A stretch of 12,227 nt of DNA, from assembly GCA_030017935.1 (NCBI GenBank), contig JASEGF010000044.1, forward strand, positions 1 to 12,227, written 5' to 3'. Each line of letters begins with the position of its first letter. Position 1 is the stretch's first letter. A model generated the notes under the pieces. That model saw only the letters and a list, made by a program, of their open reading frames with translations. It was not told the origin of the DNA and did no database searches. Source of the stretch: Bacteroidales bacterium (GTDB lineage Bacteria > Bacteroidota > Bacteroidia > Bacteroidales > DTU049). The translations under genes and the position numbers were made by a program. This document shows positions 1-7,137 of the stretch, piece by piece.

Positions 1-35
1 AAAACATATTTATTTCAAAACAAAATTTTTATCCA

Positions 36-70
36 ATAGGATGAACCTGCTTTTAGCAGGTTCATCCTAT
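36..70. repeat. Perfect 15-bp inverted repeat, terminator-like hairpin
   Basis: Left arm 36-50 (ATAGGATGAACCTGC) and right arm 56-70 are exact reverse complements around a 5-nt loop TTTTA. The stem is much richer in G+C than the DNA around it, so it would form a stable hairpin in RNA. It probably terminates a gene lying left of the window. No uninterrupted T-run follows: the right side reads CCCTTCTAAATACTTTTT and the minus-strand side is A-rich, so it is not a textbook intrinsic terminator. A protein-binding operator or a dispersed repeat unit is also possible. Confidence 0.6.
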
Positions 71-150
71 CCCTTCTAAATACTTTTTGCTTCCTGTTAA
101 AAAATTAAAAAATTTTTTTATTCCATTTTTTATTTTTATCTTTGACAAAT

Positions 151-158
151 TATATTTG
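151..158 (+). promoter_or_regulatory. Bacteroidota -7 promoter box (TATATTTG)
   Basis: TATATTTG matches the Bacteroidota -7 consensus TAnnTTTG exactly and is followed by CA. It ends 6 nt before the ATG at 165, so transcription would begin at or very near the start codon. No TTG lies at the usual -33 distance; the TTG at 142-144 is too close. The box supports ATG 165 over the upstream TTG at 87 as the start. Confidence 0.55.
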
Positions 159-164
159 CAACGC

Positions 165-629
165 ATGAGGGTGCAATCAGTTTTAAATAATGATATTATT
201 GAAGATATTATTAATAATACTCAAGTAGCTTATTTATCAACAATTGATGATGAGGGAAATCCCTATGTAGTGCCAATGAATTTCGCCTATGAAGATGGCA
301 TTATTTATATGCATAGCGGACAAAAAGGCAAAAAAATTAGCTATATGACTAAACATCCTTTTGTTAGAATTGCTTTCTCTAATAGTGAAAATTTAGGTTA
401 TCAAAGTGAGAATGTGGCTTGTAGTTATTATATGAAATATAAAAGTGCTATTATTGAAGGTTTTGTTAATTTTATTGAAGATTTTGATACTAAAATAATG
501 TATTTAAACAAAATTATGAAAAAATATACTGGTAGAAGTGATTTTGAATATAATAAGCCTTCAATTGATAATGTCGTTGTATTTACTATTAAAATTACTA
601 AAATGACAGGTAAAACCTTAGGATATTAA
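165..629 (+). CDS. NimA-like / pyridoxamine 5'-phosphate oxidase-family flavin-binding protein
   Basis: A 154-residue protein with the split-barrel FMN-binding fold of the Pyridox_ox_2/NimA group. The N-terminal block ...AYLSTIDDEGNPYVVPM (about residues 22-38) is the first strand pair of the barrel. YMHSGQKGKK (about 48-57) carries the conserved His and the basic phosphate-contact segment seen in NimA-type proteins. Characterised relatives bind FMN; some reduce 5-nitroimidazoles and many have no known substrate, so the reaction here is not assigned. The reading frame runs back to a TTG at 87, but that adds 26 residues unlike the family and crosses a good -7 promoter box. ATG 165 gives MRVQSVLNND, a normal start for the family. 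It is the first gene of a likely operon, with the dipeptidase ATG 17 nt downstream. Family is confident, function is not. Confidence 0.85.
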   Translation: MRVQSVLNNDIIEDIINNTQVAYLSTIDDEGNPYVVPMNFAYEDGIIYMHSGQKGKKISYMTKHPFVRIAFSNSENLGYQSENVACSYYMKYKSAIIEGFVNFIEDFDTKIMYLNKIMKKYTGRSDFEYNKPSIDNVVVFTIKITKMTGKTLGY

Positions 630-646
630 CACAAAAAAATAATATT

Positions 647-2107
647 ATGAAAACAATTTTAGATTTAGAACCCAAAAATGTGTGGAAATTTTTTCACGAA
701 CTTACTCAAATTCCTCGTCCATCAGGTAAAGAGGAAAAAGTAAGAGAATATTTAGTTAAATTAGCTAAAGATAATAATCTAGAAGTAATGGTAGATGAGA
801 TTGGTAATGTAATAATGAGACGTCCTGCAAGTCCAGGTTATGAAAATCGCAAAATAGTTACTCTACAGGCTCATATGGATATGGTGCCACAAAAAAATAT
901 GGATAAAACTTTTGATTTCGAAAAAGATCCTATTCAAACAATCATAGATGGAGATTGGGTAAAAGCTGATGGCACTACTCTGGGAGCTGATAATGGGATA
1001 GGTTTAGCTGCTATATTAGCTGTGCTTACTGATAAAAATTTACAAACTGGAATGATAGAAGCATTGATTACTATTGATGAAGAACGGGGTATGACAGGTG
1101 TTTTTGGACTGAAACCAAATGTTTTAAAAGGGGATATTTTATTAAACCTCGATAGTGAAGATGAAGGAGAAATATTTATAGGATGTGCTGGCGGTATGGA
1201 TGCTAGCATCACTTTTAATATTTCTCGCGAGCCTGTGCCTGCTGGCTATAAAGCTTTTCAAGTAGAAATAAAAGGTCTCAAAGGTGGTCATAGTGGATTA
1301 GATATTCATTTAGGTAGATTAAATGCTAATAAAGGGGTAAATAGATTTATAAAATATGTCATGGATCATCTTGATGGTTTATTAGTATCTTTTGACGGTG
1401 GATCACTCCGTAATGCTATACCGCGTGAAGCTAATGCTATTATACTTGTTCCTGAAAATAAAGTAAAAGAGCTTGAAGAAATCAAAAATACTTTTGATAC
1501 AAATTTTCATAATGAATTTGGTGATGTAGAGCCTAATCTACAATTTAATATTAAAGAAACTCAATTACCATCTAGTTATATCAAAAAAGATATTGCTGAT
1601 AAAATAGTTAAAGCAATCTATGGATGTCCTAATGGCGTTCTGAGGATGAGTACCGAAGTAGAAGGGTTAGTAGAAACATCTAATAATCTAGCTTCTGTGA
1701 AGACATCTGATGACAAAGTAGAAATACAATGTCTGATGAGATCTAGCATAGATAGTGCTAAAGAAGCTGTAGGTGAAAAAATAAAAAGTGTTTTTGAACT
1801 AGCTGGTGCTCAAGTAGTCCTCAGTGGCGCTTATCCAGGCTGGAAACCAAATCCTAATAGTGAAATCTTAGGTTTAGCAAAAAAAATATATCAAGAAAAA
1901 TATGGGAAAAATCCTGAAATAAAAGCCGTGCATGCTGGTCTAGAATGTGGACTCATCGGTAGCAAATACCCTAATCTAGAAATGATATCTTTCGGTCCTA
2001 CTATAGTAGCTCCTCATAGTCCAGATGAACGTGTTAATATTGATAGTGTCAAAAAATTCTACGATTTCTTATTGGAAATTGTAAAAAATATCCCTAATAA
2101 AAACTAA
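647..2107 (+). CDS. pepD: Cytosolic non-specific / Xaa-His dipeptidase, peptidase family M20 (PepD type)
   Basis: A 486-residue zinc aminopeptidase-fold dipeptidase, nearly the length of E. coli PepD (485). It hydrolyses dipeptides such as Xaa-His in the cytoplasm; no signal peptide is visible. All expected metal and catalytic residues are present, offset by four from E. coli: His76 and Asp78 in AHMDMVP, Asp115 in LGADNGIG, the Glu145-Glu146 pair in TIDEERGMTG, Asp169 in LNLDSEDEG, and His457 in APHSPDERV. The lid/dimerisation domain interrupts the catalytic domain from roughly residue 185, with GLKGGHSGLDIH carrying the conserved GGHSG motif. The ATG at 647 gives an N-terminus that starts as in the family (IPRPSGKEEKVREYL). 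No SD sequence precedes it. It sits 17 nt after the flavin protein stop and 14 nt before the next gene, and no promoter box intervenes, so cotranscription is likely. Peptide salvage is a reasonable role alongside the OPT transporter further on, but that link is inference. Confidence 0.95.
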   Translation: MKTILDLEPKNVWKFFHELTQIPRPSGKEEKVREYLVKLAKDNNLEVMVDEIGNVIMRRPASPGYENRKIVTLQAHMDMVPQKNMDKTFDFEKDPIQTIIDGDWVKADGTTLGADNGIGLAAILAVLTDKNLQTGMIEALITIDEERGMTGVFGLKPNVLKGDILLNLDSEDEGEIFIGCAGGMDASITFNISREPVPAGYKAFQVEIKGLKGGHSGLDIHLGRLNANKGVNRFIKYVMDHLDGLLVSFDGGSLRNAIPREANAIILVPENKVKELEEIKNTFDTNFHNEFGDVEPNLQFNIKETQLPSSYIKKDIADKIVKAIYGCPNGVLRMSTEVEGLVETSNNLASVKTSDDKVEIQCLMRSSIDSAKEAVGEKIKSVFELAGAQVVLSGAYPGWKPNPNSEILGLAKKIYQEKYGKNPEIKAVHAGLECGLIGSKYPNLEMISFGPTIVAPHSPDERVNIDSVKKFYDFLLEIVKNIPNKN

Positions 2108-2121
2108 AAAATATTAATATT

Positions 2122-2502
2122 TTGAGTGTATATAGTAAAAATTTTAAGCATCAGCTTATTTGGCAAAAAAGTCTAGAGTTAGTACAAGATATTTATGTTC
2201 TTACTAGGCAGTTACCTATTGCTAAACAAAAAAATGTGATTACTCAATTGAGAAATAATGTTGATGCTTTACACTCAAATATTGCTTTGTCTCTTATTAA
2301 AATTTATTCTAATAGCTATAATGACATTATTCTGGAATCATTGGATTTATGTGATAATTTGAGAGTACAAATTTTGTTTTTACTAAAAGAACAGTATATT
2401 ACAGAAATAATGGCTAATGATAAATTAGAAAAAATAAATGCTATCTATCAAGCTCTTTATGAGTTATTAAAAGAAAAAAATTTACCCTACTCTGCTAATT
2501 AA
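2122..2502 (+). CDS. Four-helix-bundle protein (23S rRNA intervening-sequence / Avd-like family), divergent
   Basis: A 126-residue all-helical protein resembling the four-helix-bundle family first described from ORFs in 23S rRNA intervening sequences and related to the diversity-generating-retroelement protein Avd. The N-terminal helix FKHQLIWQKSLELVQDIYVLTRQLP matches the family pattern of an (I/V)WQKA-like start followed by LT..(F/L)P. The second helix carries QLRNNVDALHSNIALS, where most members have QLRRA...SNIAEG. No ATG lies near the frame start, so TTG at 2122 is the most likely initiator; it lies 14 nt after the pepD stop. No reverse transcriptase, variable repeat or rRNA gene is nearby, so a retroelement or rRNA role is not supported. 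The biochemical function of stand-alone members is unknown. It ends the first operon. Confidence 0.7.
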   Translation: MSVYSKNFKHQLIWQKSLELVQDIYVLTRQLPIAKQKNVITQLRNNVDALHSNIALSLIKIYSNSYNDIILESLDLCDNLRVQILFLLKEQYITEIMANDKLEKINAIYQALYELLKEKNLPYSAN

Positions 2503-2566
2503 ATTATTACCAGTTTTATATTTATTTTTGATGTAGTTTGTTGCATTTAAAATTAGACTTTTTTAG

Positions 2567-2574
2567 TAACTTTG
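2567..2574 (+). promoter_or_regulatory. Bacteroidota promoter (-7 TAACTTTG, -33 TTG at 2541-2543)
   Basis: TAACTTTG matches TAnnTTTG exactly. A TTG at 2541-2543 (with TTTG at 2537-2540) lies 23 nt upstream, at the wide end of the spacing accepted for Bacteroidota -33/-7 promoters. The box ends only 3 nt before the ATG at 2578, so the mRNA should be leaderless. It marks the start of the glycosyltransferase operon and separates it from the pepD unit. Confidence 0.6.
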
Positions 2575-2577
2575 CCT

Positions 2578-3507
2578 ATGCTTTCCATAATTATACCTAC
2601 AAAACAAAGAGAAAATATTTTCTATGAGACTGTATTAGCTTTAGAACAAGCACTACAATTTTTTAATTATGATTATGAAGTTATCATTGTGAATAATGAT
2701 GATAAATCATTATCTATTGCTCTGCCTAGTGATTTTAAACTGATTAATTGTAATACCGGTGGTGTAGCTGCTGCTAGAAATATGGGAGCAAAATATGCTA
2801 ATGGAGATATACTATTATTTCTAGATAATGACATACTTATATCATCTGAAAGTCTAAAAAAGGGTCTAGATTATTTTATCAATTTATCTAATCTAAATGA
2901 TAAAATGGTACTTAATTTTAATTGGGTTTATCCCCAAAATATTTATGACACCATATCTCAAAACTCTTTTGGTAGATACATGCTTTATTACGGATTTGAT
3001 AAATATGAAGGCAAGGCATGGACAAATATCACTTTTGATAAAAATAATGATTACATTAAAACTAATATGTTTACTTCTTGCGCTTTTTTTATTAAAAAAT
3101 CTATATTTTCACAAATTGGAGGTTATAATGATAATTTCAAGTTCGCTGGTTATGAAGATAATGACTTCAAAGAAAAATTAATAAAAAATGGTATCGATAT
3201 CTATCTTTTGCCCAATATTTATGTATATCATAATGAAAAAGATTATTTAGATCTTAAAAAATTTTTAGAAAGAAAATATAGATCTGCCTATACTCGCAAA
3301 CAAGCTGTAGACCTAGGAGATAGGAATTTATTATTGCAACATTCTTTTCTCAAAAAATTCATTCTAAACATTATTTGGTTTTTTAGAAATTTTTTTATTT
3401 CATTTGTAAATAATTTTTTTAAAGCTAAAAAATTTGATTTTATAACTTTTAAAATAATTGATGCTTTATTAGCAGCTTACATTTACAAAGGTTACAATAG
3501 TAAATAA
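2578..3507 (+). CDS. Family 2 glycosyltransferase (GT-A fold)
   Basis: A 309-residue inverting glycosyltransferase, probably adding a sugar from a nucleotide donor to a lipid-linked surface glycan at the inner face of the membrane. The N-terminal LSIIIPTKQRE (2-12) is the nucleotide-binding strand. GGVAAARNMGA (61-71) and the DxD-type metal motif DND (83-85, in LLFLDNDI) follow. GGYNDNFKFAGYEDNDF (181-197) contains the ED motif that usually supplies the catalytic base. A hydrophobic, aromatic-rich stretch around 261-282 may bind the membrane. A TTG at 2572 is in frame, but it lies inside the -7 promoter box, so ATG 2578 is chosen; it places the SIIIP strand at the N-terminus as in the family. 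Next gene starts 8 nt downstream. Sugar specificity cannot be read from sequence. Confidence 0.92.
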   Translation: MLSIIIPTKQRENIFYETVLALEQALQFFNYDYEVIIVNNDDKSLSIALPSDFKLINCNTGGVAAARNMGAKYANGDILLFLDNDILISSESLKKGLDYFINLSNLNDKMVLNFNWVYPQNIYDTISQNSFGRYMLYYGFDKYEGKAWTNITFDKNNDYIKTNMFTSCAFFIKKSIFSQIGGYNDNFKFAGYEDNDFKEKLIKNGIDIYLLPNIYVYHNEKDYLDLKKFLERKYRSAYTRKQAVDLGDRNLLLQHSFLKKFILNIIWFFRNFFISFVNNFFKAKKFDFITFKIIDALLAAYIYKGYNSK

Positions 3508-3515
3508 TTTTTAAA

Positions 3516-4625
3516 ATGGCGAAAAAATTAGTTTACATTATTTCAGACATAGACAAGGCCCTGGAGTTTGAATGGGCAGCTACTTATTTATCGCCATATT
3601 TTGATATGCAATTTATACTACTTAATCCATCTGATTCAGATTTAGAAAATTTTTTAAAAAAAAATAATATTCCTGTTTATAGAGTAATATATAGAGGCAA
3701 AAAGGATTTAATTCCTGCTTTCAAAGATGTTTATCGAATATTAAAAAAAATTAAACCAGATATAGTACATTGCCATCTTTTGACAGCTAATATTATTGGT
3801 TTATCAGCTGCTAAACTTACTAAAGTAAAAAAAATAATTTACACAAGACATCATTCATCCTATCATCATGTTTATCATAAGCACGGCATAATGTATGACA
3901 AAATAAGTAACAAGCTGGCCACAATCATTGTAGCTATCAGTCCGATAGTTAAAGACATCCTCGTAAAATGGGAAAAAGTTCCTGAAAAAAAGGTAAAAAT
4001 AATACCTCATGGCTTACCAGAAAATCTTTTTAGCAATATCAATGATGAAGATATAGTATTGATAAAGACCAAATATAATTTTTATGGTTATAAACCTGTC
4101 ATAGGTGTCATTTCTAGATTTACCGAATGGAAAGGTGTGCAATATATCATTCCAGCTTTTAAATTATTATTAAATGAATACCCAAATGCCAAATTAGTTC
4201 TAGCAAATGCTATTGGAGATTATGAATCTGAAATTAATAAATTGTTAATGCAATTGCCTGTTGATTCTTATGTAAAAATAAATTTCGAACCTAATATGCC
4301 CGCACTTTTTAAAACTTTTGATGTTTTCGTGCATACTCCTATAGATAATCATTCAGAAGCTTTTGGGCAAGTATACATAGAAGCTCTAGCTGCTGGTATA
4401 CCTATGGTTTGCACTCTGAGCGGTATAGCTAATGAATGTGTTAAACACTTGGAAAATGCCATCATAGTAGATTATAAAAATACTGATGCTATTTATAATG
4501 GGATAAAATTAATATTAGAAAATAAAAATATTAGAGACAAATTAATTAAAAATGCCCCTATCTCTGTCAAACAATATACTGTAGAAAATAAATTTAATTT
4601 ATTAATAAATCTATATGATGAATGA
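3516..4625 (+). CDS. Family 4 glycosyltransferase (group 1, GT-B fold)
   Basis: A 369-residue retaining glycosyltransferase with the two Rossmann-like domains of GT4. The N-terminal acceptor domain includes PDIVHCHLLTANIIG and the His-rich IIYTRHHSSYHHVYH. The linker carries KIIPHGLP, typical of the family. The C-terminal donor domain begins near VIGVISRFTEWKGV and contains the family's EX7E motif, Glu281 and Glu289, in EAFGQVYIEALAAGIPMV. No signal peptide is seen, so it likely acts in the cytoplasm at the membrane surface. ATG 3516 lies 8 nt after the first glycosyltransferase with no SD sequence or promoter box. The gene ends in TGA, the only confidently assigned gene in the window to do so, and this end overlaps the start of the next gene by 11 nt, indicating translational coupling. 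Donor and acceptor sugars are not determinable. Confidence 0.93.
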   Translation: MAKKLVYIISDIDKALEFEWAATYLSPYFDMQFILLNPSDSDLENFLKKNNIPVYRVIYRGKKDLIPAFKDVYRILKKIKPDIVHCHLLTANIIGLSAAKLTKVKKIIYTRHHSSYHHVYHKHGIMYDKISNKLATIIVAISPIVKDILVKWEKVPEKKVKIIPHGLPENLFSNINDEDIVLIKTKYNFYGYKPVIGVISRFTEWKGVQYIIPAFKLLLNEYPNAKLVLANAIGDYESEINKLLMQLPVDSYVKINFEPNMPALFKTFDVFVHTPIDNHSEAFGQVYIEALAAGIPMVCTLSGIANECVKHLENAIIVDYKNTDAIYNGIKLILENKNIRDKLIKNAPISVKQYTVENKFNLLINLYDE

Positions 4626-5490
4626 AAATATCCTTGTAAGCATAATCGTACCAGTATATAATGGTGAGAAATATATAGCAGACACTATTCAAAGTGTGAT
4701 AGATCAAACTTATAAAAATTGGGAATTAATAATTGTAGATGATGGATCTACAGATAATACAGCAGATGTAGTCAAGCAATTCAATGATAGTCGTATTTCA
4801 TATATTAAAAAAAATAATACTGGTGTATCTGATACTAGAAATGTAGGTGCTATGATTTCTAAGGGTGAGATATTATGCTTCTTAGATGCAGATGATATTT
4901 GGCTTCCCGAGAATTTAGAAAAAAAAGTTAAGAAATTAATAACTGAGCCCCAATATGTATTGGTATATTCTTCAATGTTTCTTTGGGATGAACGCAGTGA
5001 TTACAAAACTTGTAAAACAACAAAAAATTTTTTAGAGAACGATTGGGAGAAATTTAGAAGACTTATGGTACCTACTATTCCATCATCTGCAATCATCAAA
5101 AGAGATTATTTCTTTGAGGCAGGAATGTTTGATACTAATATTAGCACTTCAGCAGATTTTGATTTAACTATTAGATTGAGAGAATTAGGTGAGTTTATAT
5201 ATATGGAGGAGCCATTAGTCCTTTATCGCTGTCATCCATCTCAGATGCATAATAATATAGCACTCTACAAACATGATATGATTTATATTTTGAAAAAATA
5301 TAAATCTAATACAAATCTATTTCCTACCAGACATGAATGGAGAAATTCATATAGTTTATTAAATTATTTTATCGCAGTGGAATTTATAAGGCAAAAAAAG
5401 TTTAATAAAGGGCTTATGCACCTTATAATTAGTTTTTTTTATAATCCATTATTAATTTTTACAAAAATTTATAGAAAAATAATAAAATAA
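4615..5490 (+). CDS. Family 2 glycosyltransferase (GT-A fold)
   Basis: A 291-residue inverting glycosyltransferase. VSIIVPVYNGEKYI opens the nucleotide-binding fold. ELIIVDDGSTDNT has the diphosphate/uridine-contact Asp at 42. The DxD motif is Asp91-Ala-Asp93-Asp in CFLDADDIWLPE. STSADFDLTIRLRELGEF is the equivalent of the ED region, with CHPSQMH near the end of the catalytic domain. The C-terminal tail is hydrophobic and basic, consistent with peripheral membrane association. Two adjacent ATGs (4615 and 4618) overlap the preceding stop, so the exact start is uncertain by one codon. It is the last gene of a three-gene glycosyltransferase operon with no polymerase, flippase or sugar-nucleotide synthesis gene nearby, so the pathway (LPS core, O-antigen, capsule or protein glycan) is open. 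Confidence 0.93.
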   Translation: MMNENILVSIIVPVYNGEKYIADTIQSVIDQTYKNWELIIVDDGSTDNTADVVKQFNDSRISYIKKNNTGVSDTRNVGAMISKGEILCFLDADDIWLPENLEKKVKKLITEPQYVLVYSSMFLWDERSDYKTCKTTKNFLENDWEKFRRLMVPTIPSSAIIKRDYFFEAGMFDTNISTSADFDLTIRLRELGEFIYMEEPLVLYRCHPSQMHNNIALYKHDMIYILKKYKSNTNLFPTRHEWRNSYSLLNYFIAVEFIRQKKFNKGLMHLIISFFYNPLLIFTKIYRKIIK

Positions 5491-5751
5491 ACATTTTATT
5501 AATACTATAGTTTTCTCATCAAATTTTTGTATTAAAAGGATAACCCTAAAAAATTTATTCTTTGCTCAAATCATTTACACAACGTAGATTTTTTATTTGA
5601 TTTTTTCTTTTTATAGCTGAAAAATAAATATTTTATCAGAAATATTTAAAGCAAATTATACTCATAAGAAATATTGTTATTGACACATTAATATTAATAT
5701 TTTATCTATTAATCAAACAATTAATTCGATATATTTATTTTTTCATCTGAG

Positions 5752-5759
5752 CATATTTG
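5752..5759 (+). promoter_or_regulatory. Weak -7-like box (CATATTTG) in the intergenic region
   Basis: CATATTTG differs from TAnnTTTG only at the first base and is followed by CA, like the boxes ahead of the real genes in this window. No TTG is present at -33 distance. It could drive a small RNA or the 53-codon ORF 62 nt downstream, or it could be chance in AT-rich sequence. Confidence 0.2.
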
Positions 5760-5821
5760 CAATAAAAATATAATTAATTATAAATAATAAATTTAGAAGT
5801 GTTTACGTTAATATAATAAAA

Positions 5822-5983
5822 ATGCCTATGAATGAAAATTACTCTTTAAAAAATAGAAAAAAATTTAGTAAAAAATTGAGAAAATTGCATCTAATTATCA
5901 TTTCTAAGCCTTCTAAAAAGATTACAAGCCTGATAATCCAATATAGTTATTTGCCTCTATATAAAAATACTGTTTTAAATTGA
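5822..5983 (+). CDS. Doubtful small ORF, 53 codons, basic
   Basis: The frame starts MPMNENYSLKNRKKF and ends in TGA. The product would be lysine-rich in its first half, with a short hydrophobic LIII segment in the middle and no recognisable motif. A second in-frame ATG lies at 5828. The only support is that it is an open frame downstream of a weak promoter-like box in an otherwise empty gap. In sequence this AT-rich a 53-codon frame can arise by chance, so it may be non-coding or a relic. Confidence 0.15.
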   Translation: MPMNENYSLKNRKKFSKKLRKLHLIIISKPSKKITSLIIQYSYLPLYKNTVLN

Positions 5984-6013
5984 TTTTAGTATAAATCTAA
6001 ATATTTTTGGATT

Positions 6014-6940
6014 TTATTTATTTTTATTCTCTTTAGAATTAGAACCGAAGGAAATTAAACTTAAATTTATATACCTTTTAGGATTTTTTCGTAAATCTTC
6101 TAAAAGTAAATTTAAATTTTGAGAGCTACTATTTAAATAATTATATAAGCTATCATTATAAATTAATTTACCTAAGGTGCCAGCTTGTGCATTAACTGAA
6201 TTAATAATTTTTTGTAATTCTAAAATATCTTGATTAAGATTATTAATGACTAAATTGAGATCACTATTTTTAATTGTGTCTGAAATGTCATTGATATTAC
6301 TAATAATATTATTTATTTTTTTATTATTTTCTTGGATATTTTGGCTAATACTCTCGATATGCGCCATAGATTTATTCAAATTTAATGTAGTATTTTTAAT
6401 ATTTTCTATTGTGAGAGTTAGATTTCTTTGCATTTCAGGATTAGCTATATTTTGTATGATAGTAACCACGCTATCAACGGAAGTAACTAAAGACATAATT
6501 TTTTCTTTTAGTGGTAAGAGCTCTGCACTTATCACATCAGTCATGCTTGGATCTACTTCACCAATTAAAAAATCTTTATCTTTTATATATTCTTTTGAAT
6601 TTCCAGGTACTATTTTGATTACCTTACCCTCTAGCAAAGCACCACTAGATATGAATGCTTTAGAATCTTTAGGTACTTTATAATTTTCTTCTATTAATAA
6701 TTCTACCCTCACTCTATAGCTATTAGGTATAAATTGAATATTATTTATTTTACCAATAGTAAGACCATTTAATAACACAGGACTATTAGTGTTGAGTTCG
6801 TATGCTTCATTATAATCTACATATACAAAAGTATTATCAGAAAAGACTTTCAATCCTTTTAGAAAATTAATTCCCCAAAATAAAAAGCCTATAGAAGCAA
6901 TAAAAATTACAGCTATCAGTATTTTTTTGGTTTTATTCAT
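6014..6940 (-). CDS. MCE/MlaD-family lipid-transport protein, membrane anchored
   Basis: A 308-residue protein with the layout of the substrate-binding subunit of Mla-type (phospholipid, MCE) transport systems. A single N-terminal membrane helix spans about residues 7-27 after a short basic leader (MNKTKK). One MCE domain covers about 35-115 and includes VLLNGLTIGKINNIQF and GALLEGKVIKIVPG. A long Asn/Ile-rich helical region (about 140-260) is likely a coiled coil. The C-terminus contains LIYNDSLYNYLN, LLLEDLRKNPKRYINLSL, as commonly seen in Bacteroidota members. In known systems the MCE domain forms a hexameric ring in the periplasm that shuttles lipids between membranes with an MlaE permease and MlaF ATPase. 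Neither partner is in this window, so it must work with subunits encoded elsewhere or just outside the expected cluster. It is divergent from prfB across a 197-bp gap and convergent with the glycosyltransferase operon. Confidence 0.88.
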   Translation of the reverse strand: MNKTKKILIAVIFIASIGFLFWGINFLKGLKVFSDNTFVYVDYNEAYELNTNSPVLLNGLTIGKINNIQFIPNSYRVRVELLIEENYKVPKDSKAFISSGALLEGKVIKIVPGNSKEYIKDKDFLIGEVDPSMTDVISAELLPLKEKIMSLVTSVDSVVTIIQNIANPEMQRNLTLTIENIKNTTLNLNKSMAHIESISQNIQENNKKINNIISNINDISDTIKNSDLNLVINNLNQDILELQKIINSVNAQAGTLGKLIYNDSLYNYLNSSSQNLNLLLEDLRKNPKRYINLSLISFGSNSKENKNK

Positions 6941-6951
6941 AAATTTTTTAG

Positions 6952-6959
6952 CAAAATTG
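6952..6959 (-). promoter_or_regulatory. -7-like promoter box for the MCE gene (CAATTTTG)
   Basis: Read on the minus strand this is CAATTTTG followed by CT, a 7-of-8 match to TAnnTTTG. It lies 11 nt upstream of the MCE start codon, similar to the other boxes in the window. No TTG at the expected -33 position was found, so the assignment rests on the -7 match and position. Confidence 0.4.
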
Positions 6960-7003
6960 CAAAAAATTTTTTTAATGGATTTTAATTTTTTTACAATTAG
7001 TAT

Positions 7004-7031
7004 ATGATTTATTTGTAATATAAATAATCAT
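7004..7031. repeat. Imperfect inverted repeat in the MCE-prfB divergent gap
   Basis: ATGATTTATTT (7004-7014) and AAATAATCAT (7022-7031) are complementary except for one bulged T. It lies between the two divergent genes and could be an operator. It is built almost wholly of A/T, so chance is a real alternative. Confidence 0.25.
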
Positions 7032-7117
7032 AAATTGATCATAGAAATTATGCAAGATACCACAAATATTACTTAAAATAGGGTTACAAAATAAATTATA
7101 AAATTGATAAGTTTTTA

Positions 7118-7125
7118 TATTTTTG
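7118..7125 (+). promoter_or_regulatory. Bacteroidota -7 promoter box for prfB (TATTTTTG)
   Basis: TATTTTTG matches TAnnTTTG and is followed by CA. It ends 12 nt before the prfB ATG at 7138, predicting a very short leader. The nearest TTG upstream (7104-7106) is too close to act as -33. The position supports ATG 7138 as the true start of the frameshifted gene. Confidence 0.5.
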
Positions 7126-7137
7126 CAATAAAAAAAG

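Larger units (their letters stand above)
5491..6013. other. Gene-poor, very AT-rich intergenic region between convergent genes
   Basis: About 520 bp lie between the 3' ends of the last glycosyltransferase gene and the minus-strand MCE gene. No tRNA, rRNA, transposase fragment or convincing protein-coding frame was found on either strand. No strong GC-rich terminator hairpin is visible, although both flanking units should terminate here. The only structures seen are a weak promoter-like box (CATATTTG, 5752-5759) and a 53-codon ORF at 5822-5983. The rest is low-complexity A/T sequence. It may be decayed coding sequence or an unannotated RNA gene. Confidence 0.6.

Noticed and set aside
87..164. 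TTG-initiated N-terminal extension of the flavin protein
   Set aside because: The 26 extra residues are low-complexity and unlike the family, and the stretch contains an exact TAnnTTTG promoter box right before ATG 165.
2572..2577. TTG start two codons upstream of the first glycosyltransferase ATG
   Set aside because: The TTG is part of the -7 promoter box TAACTTTG, so it is unlikely to be transcribed.
5680..5685. TTGACA resembling an E. coli sigma-70 -35 box
   Set aside because: The sequence 17 nt downstream (TATCTA) is a poor -10, and Bacteroidota promoters use TTG/TAnnTTTG instead.
6246..6683. 145-codon plus-strand frame opposite the MCE gene
   Set aside because: Its hydrophobic, Ser/Leu/Ile-rich translation is the antisense of the MCE protein's Asn/Asp/Glu-rich helical region; no motif or promoter supports it.
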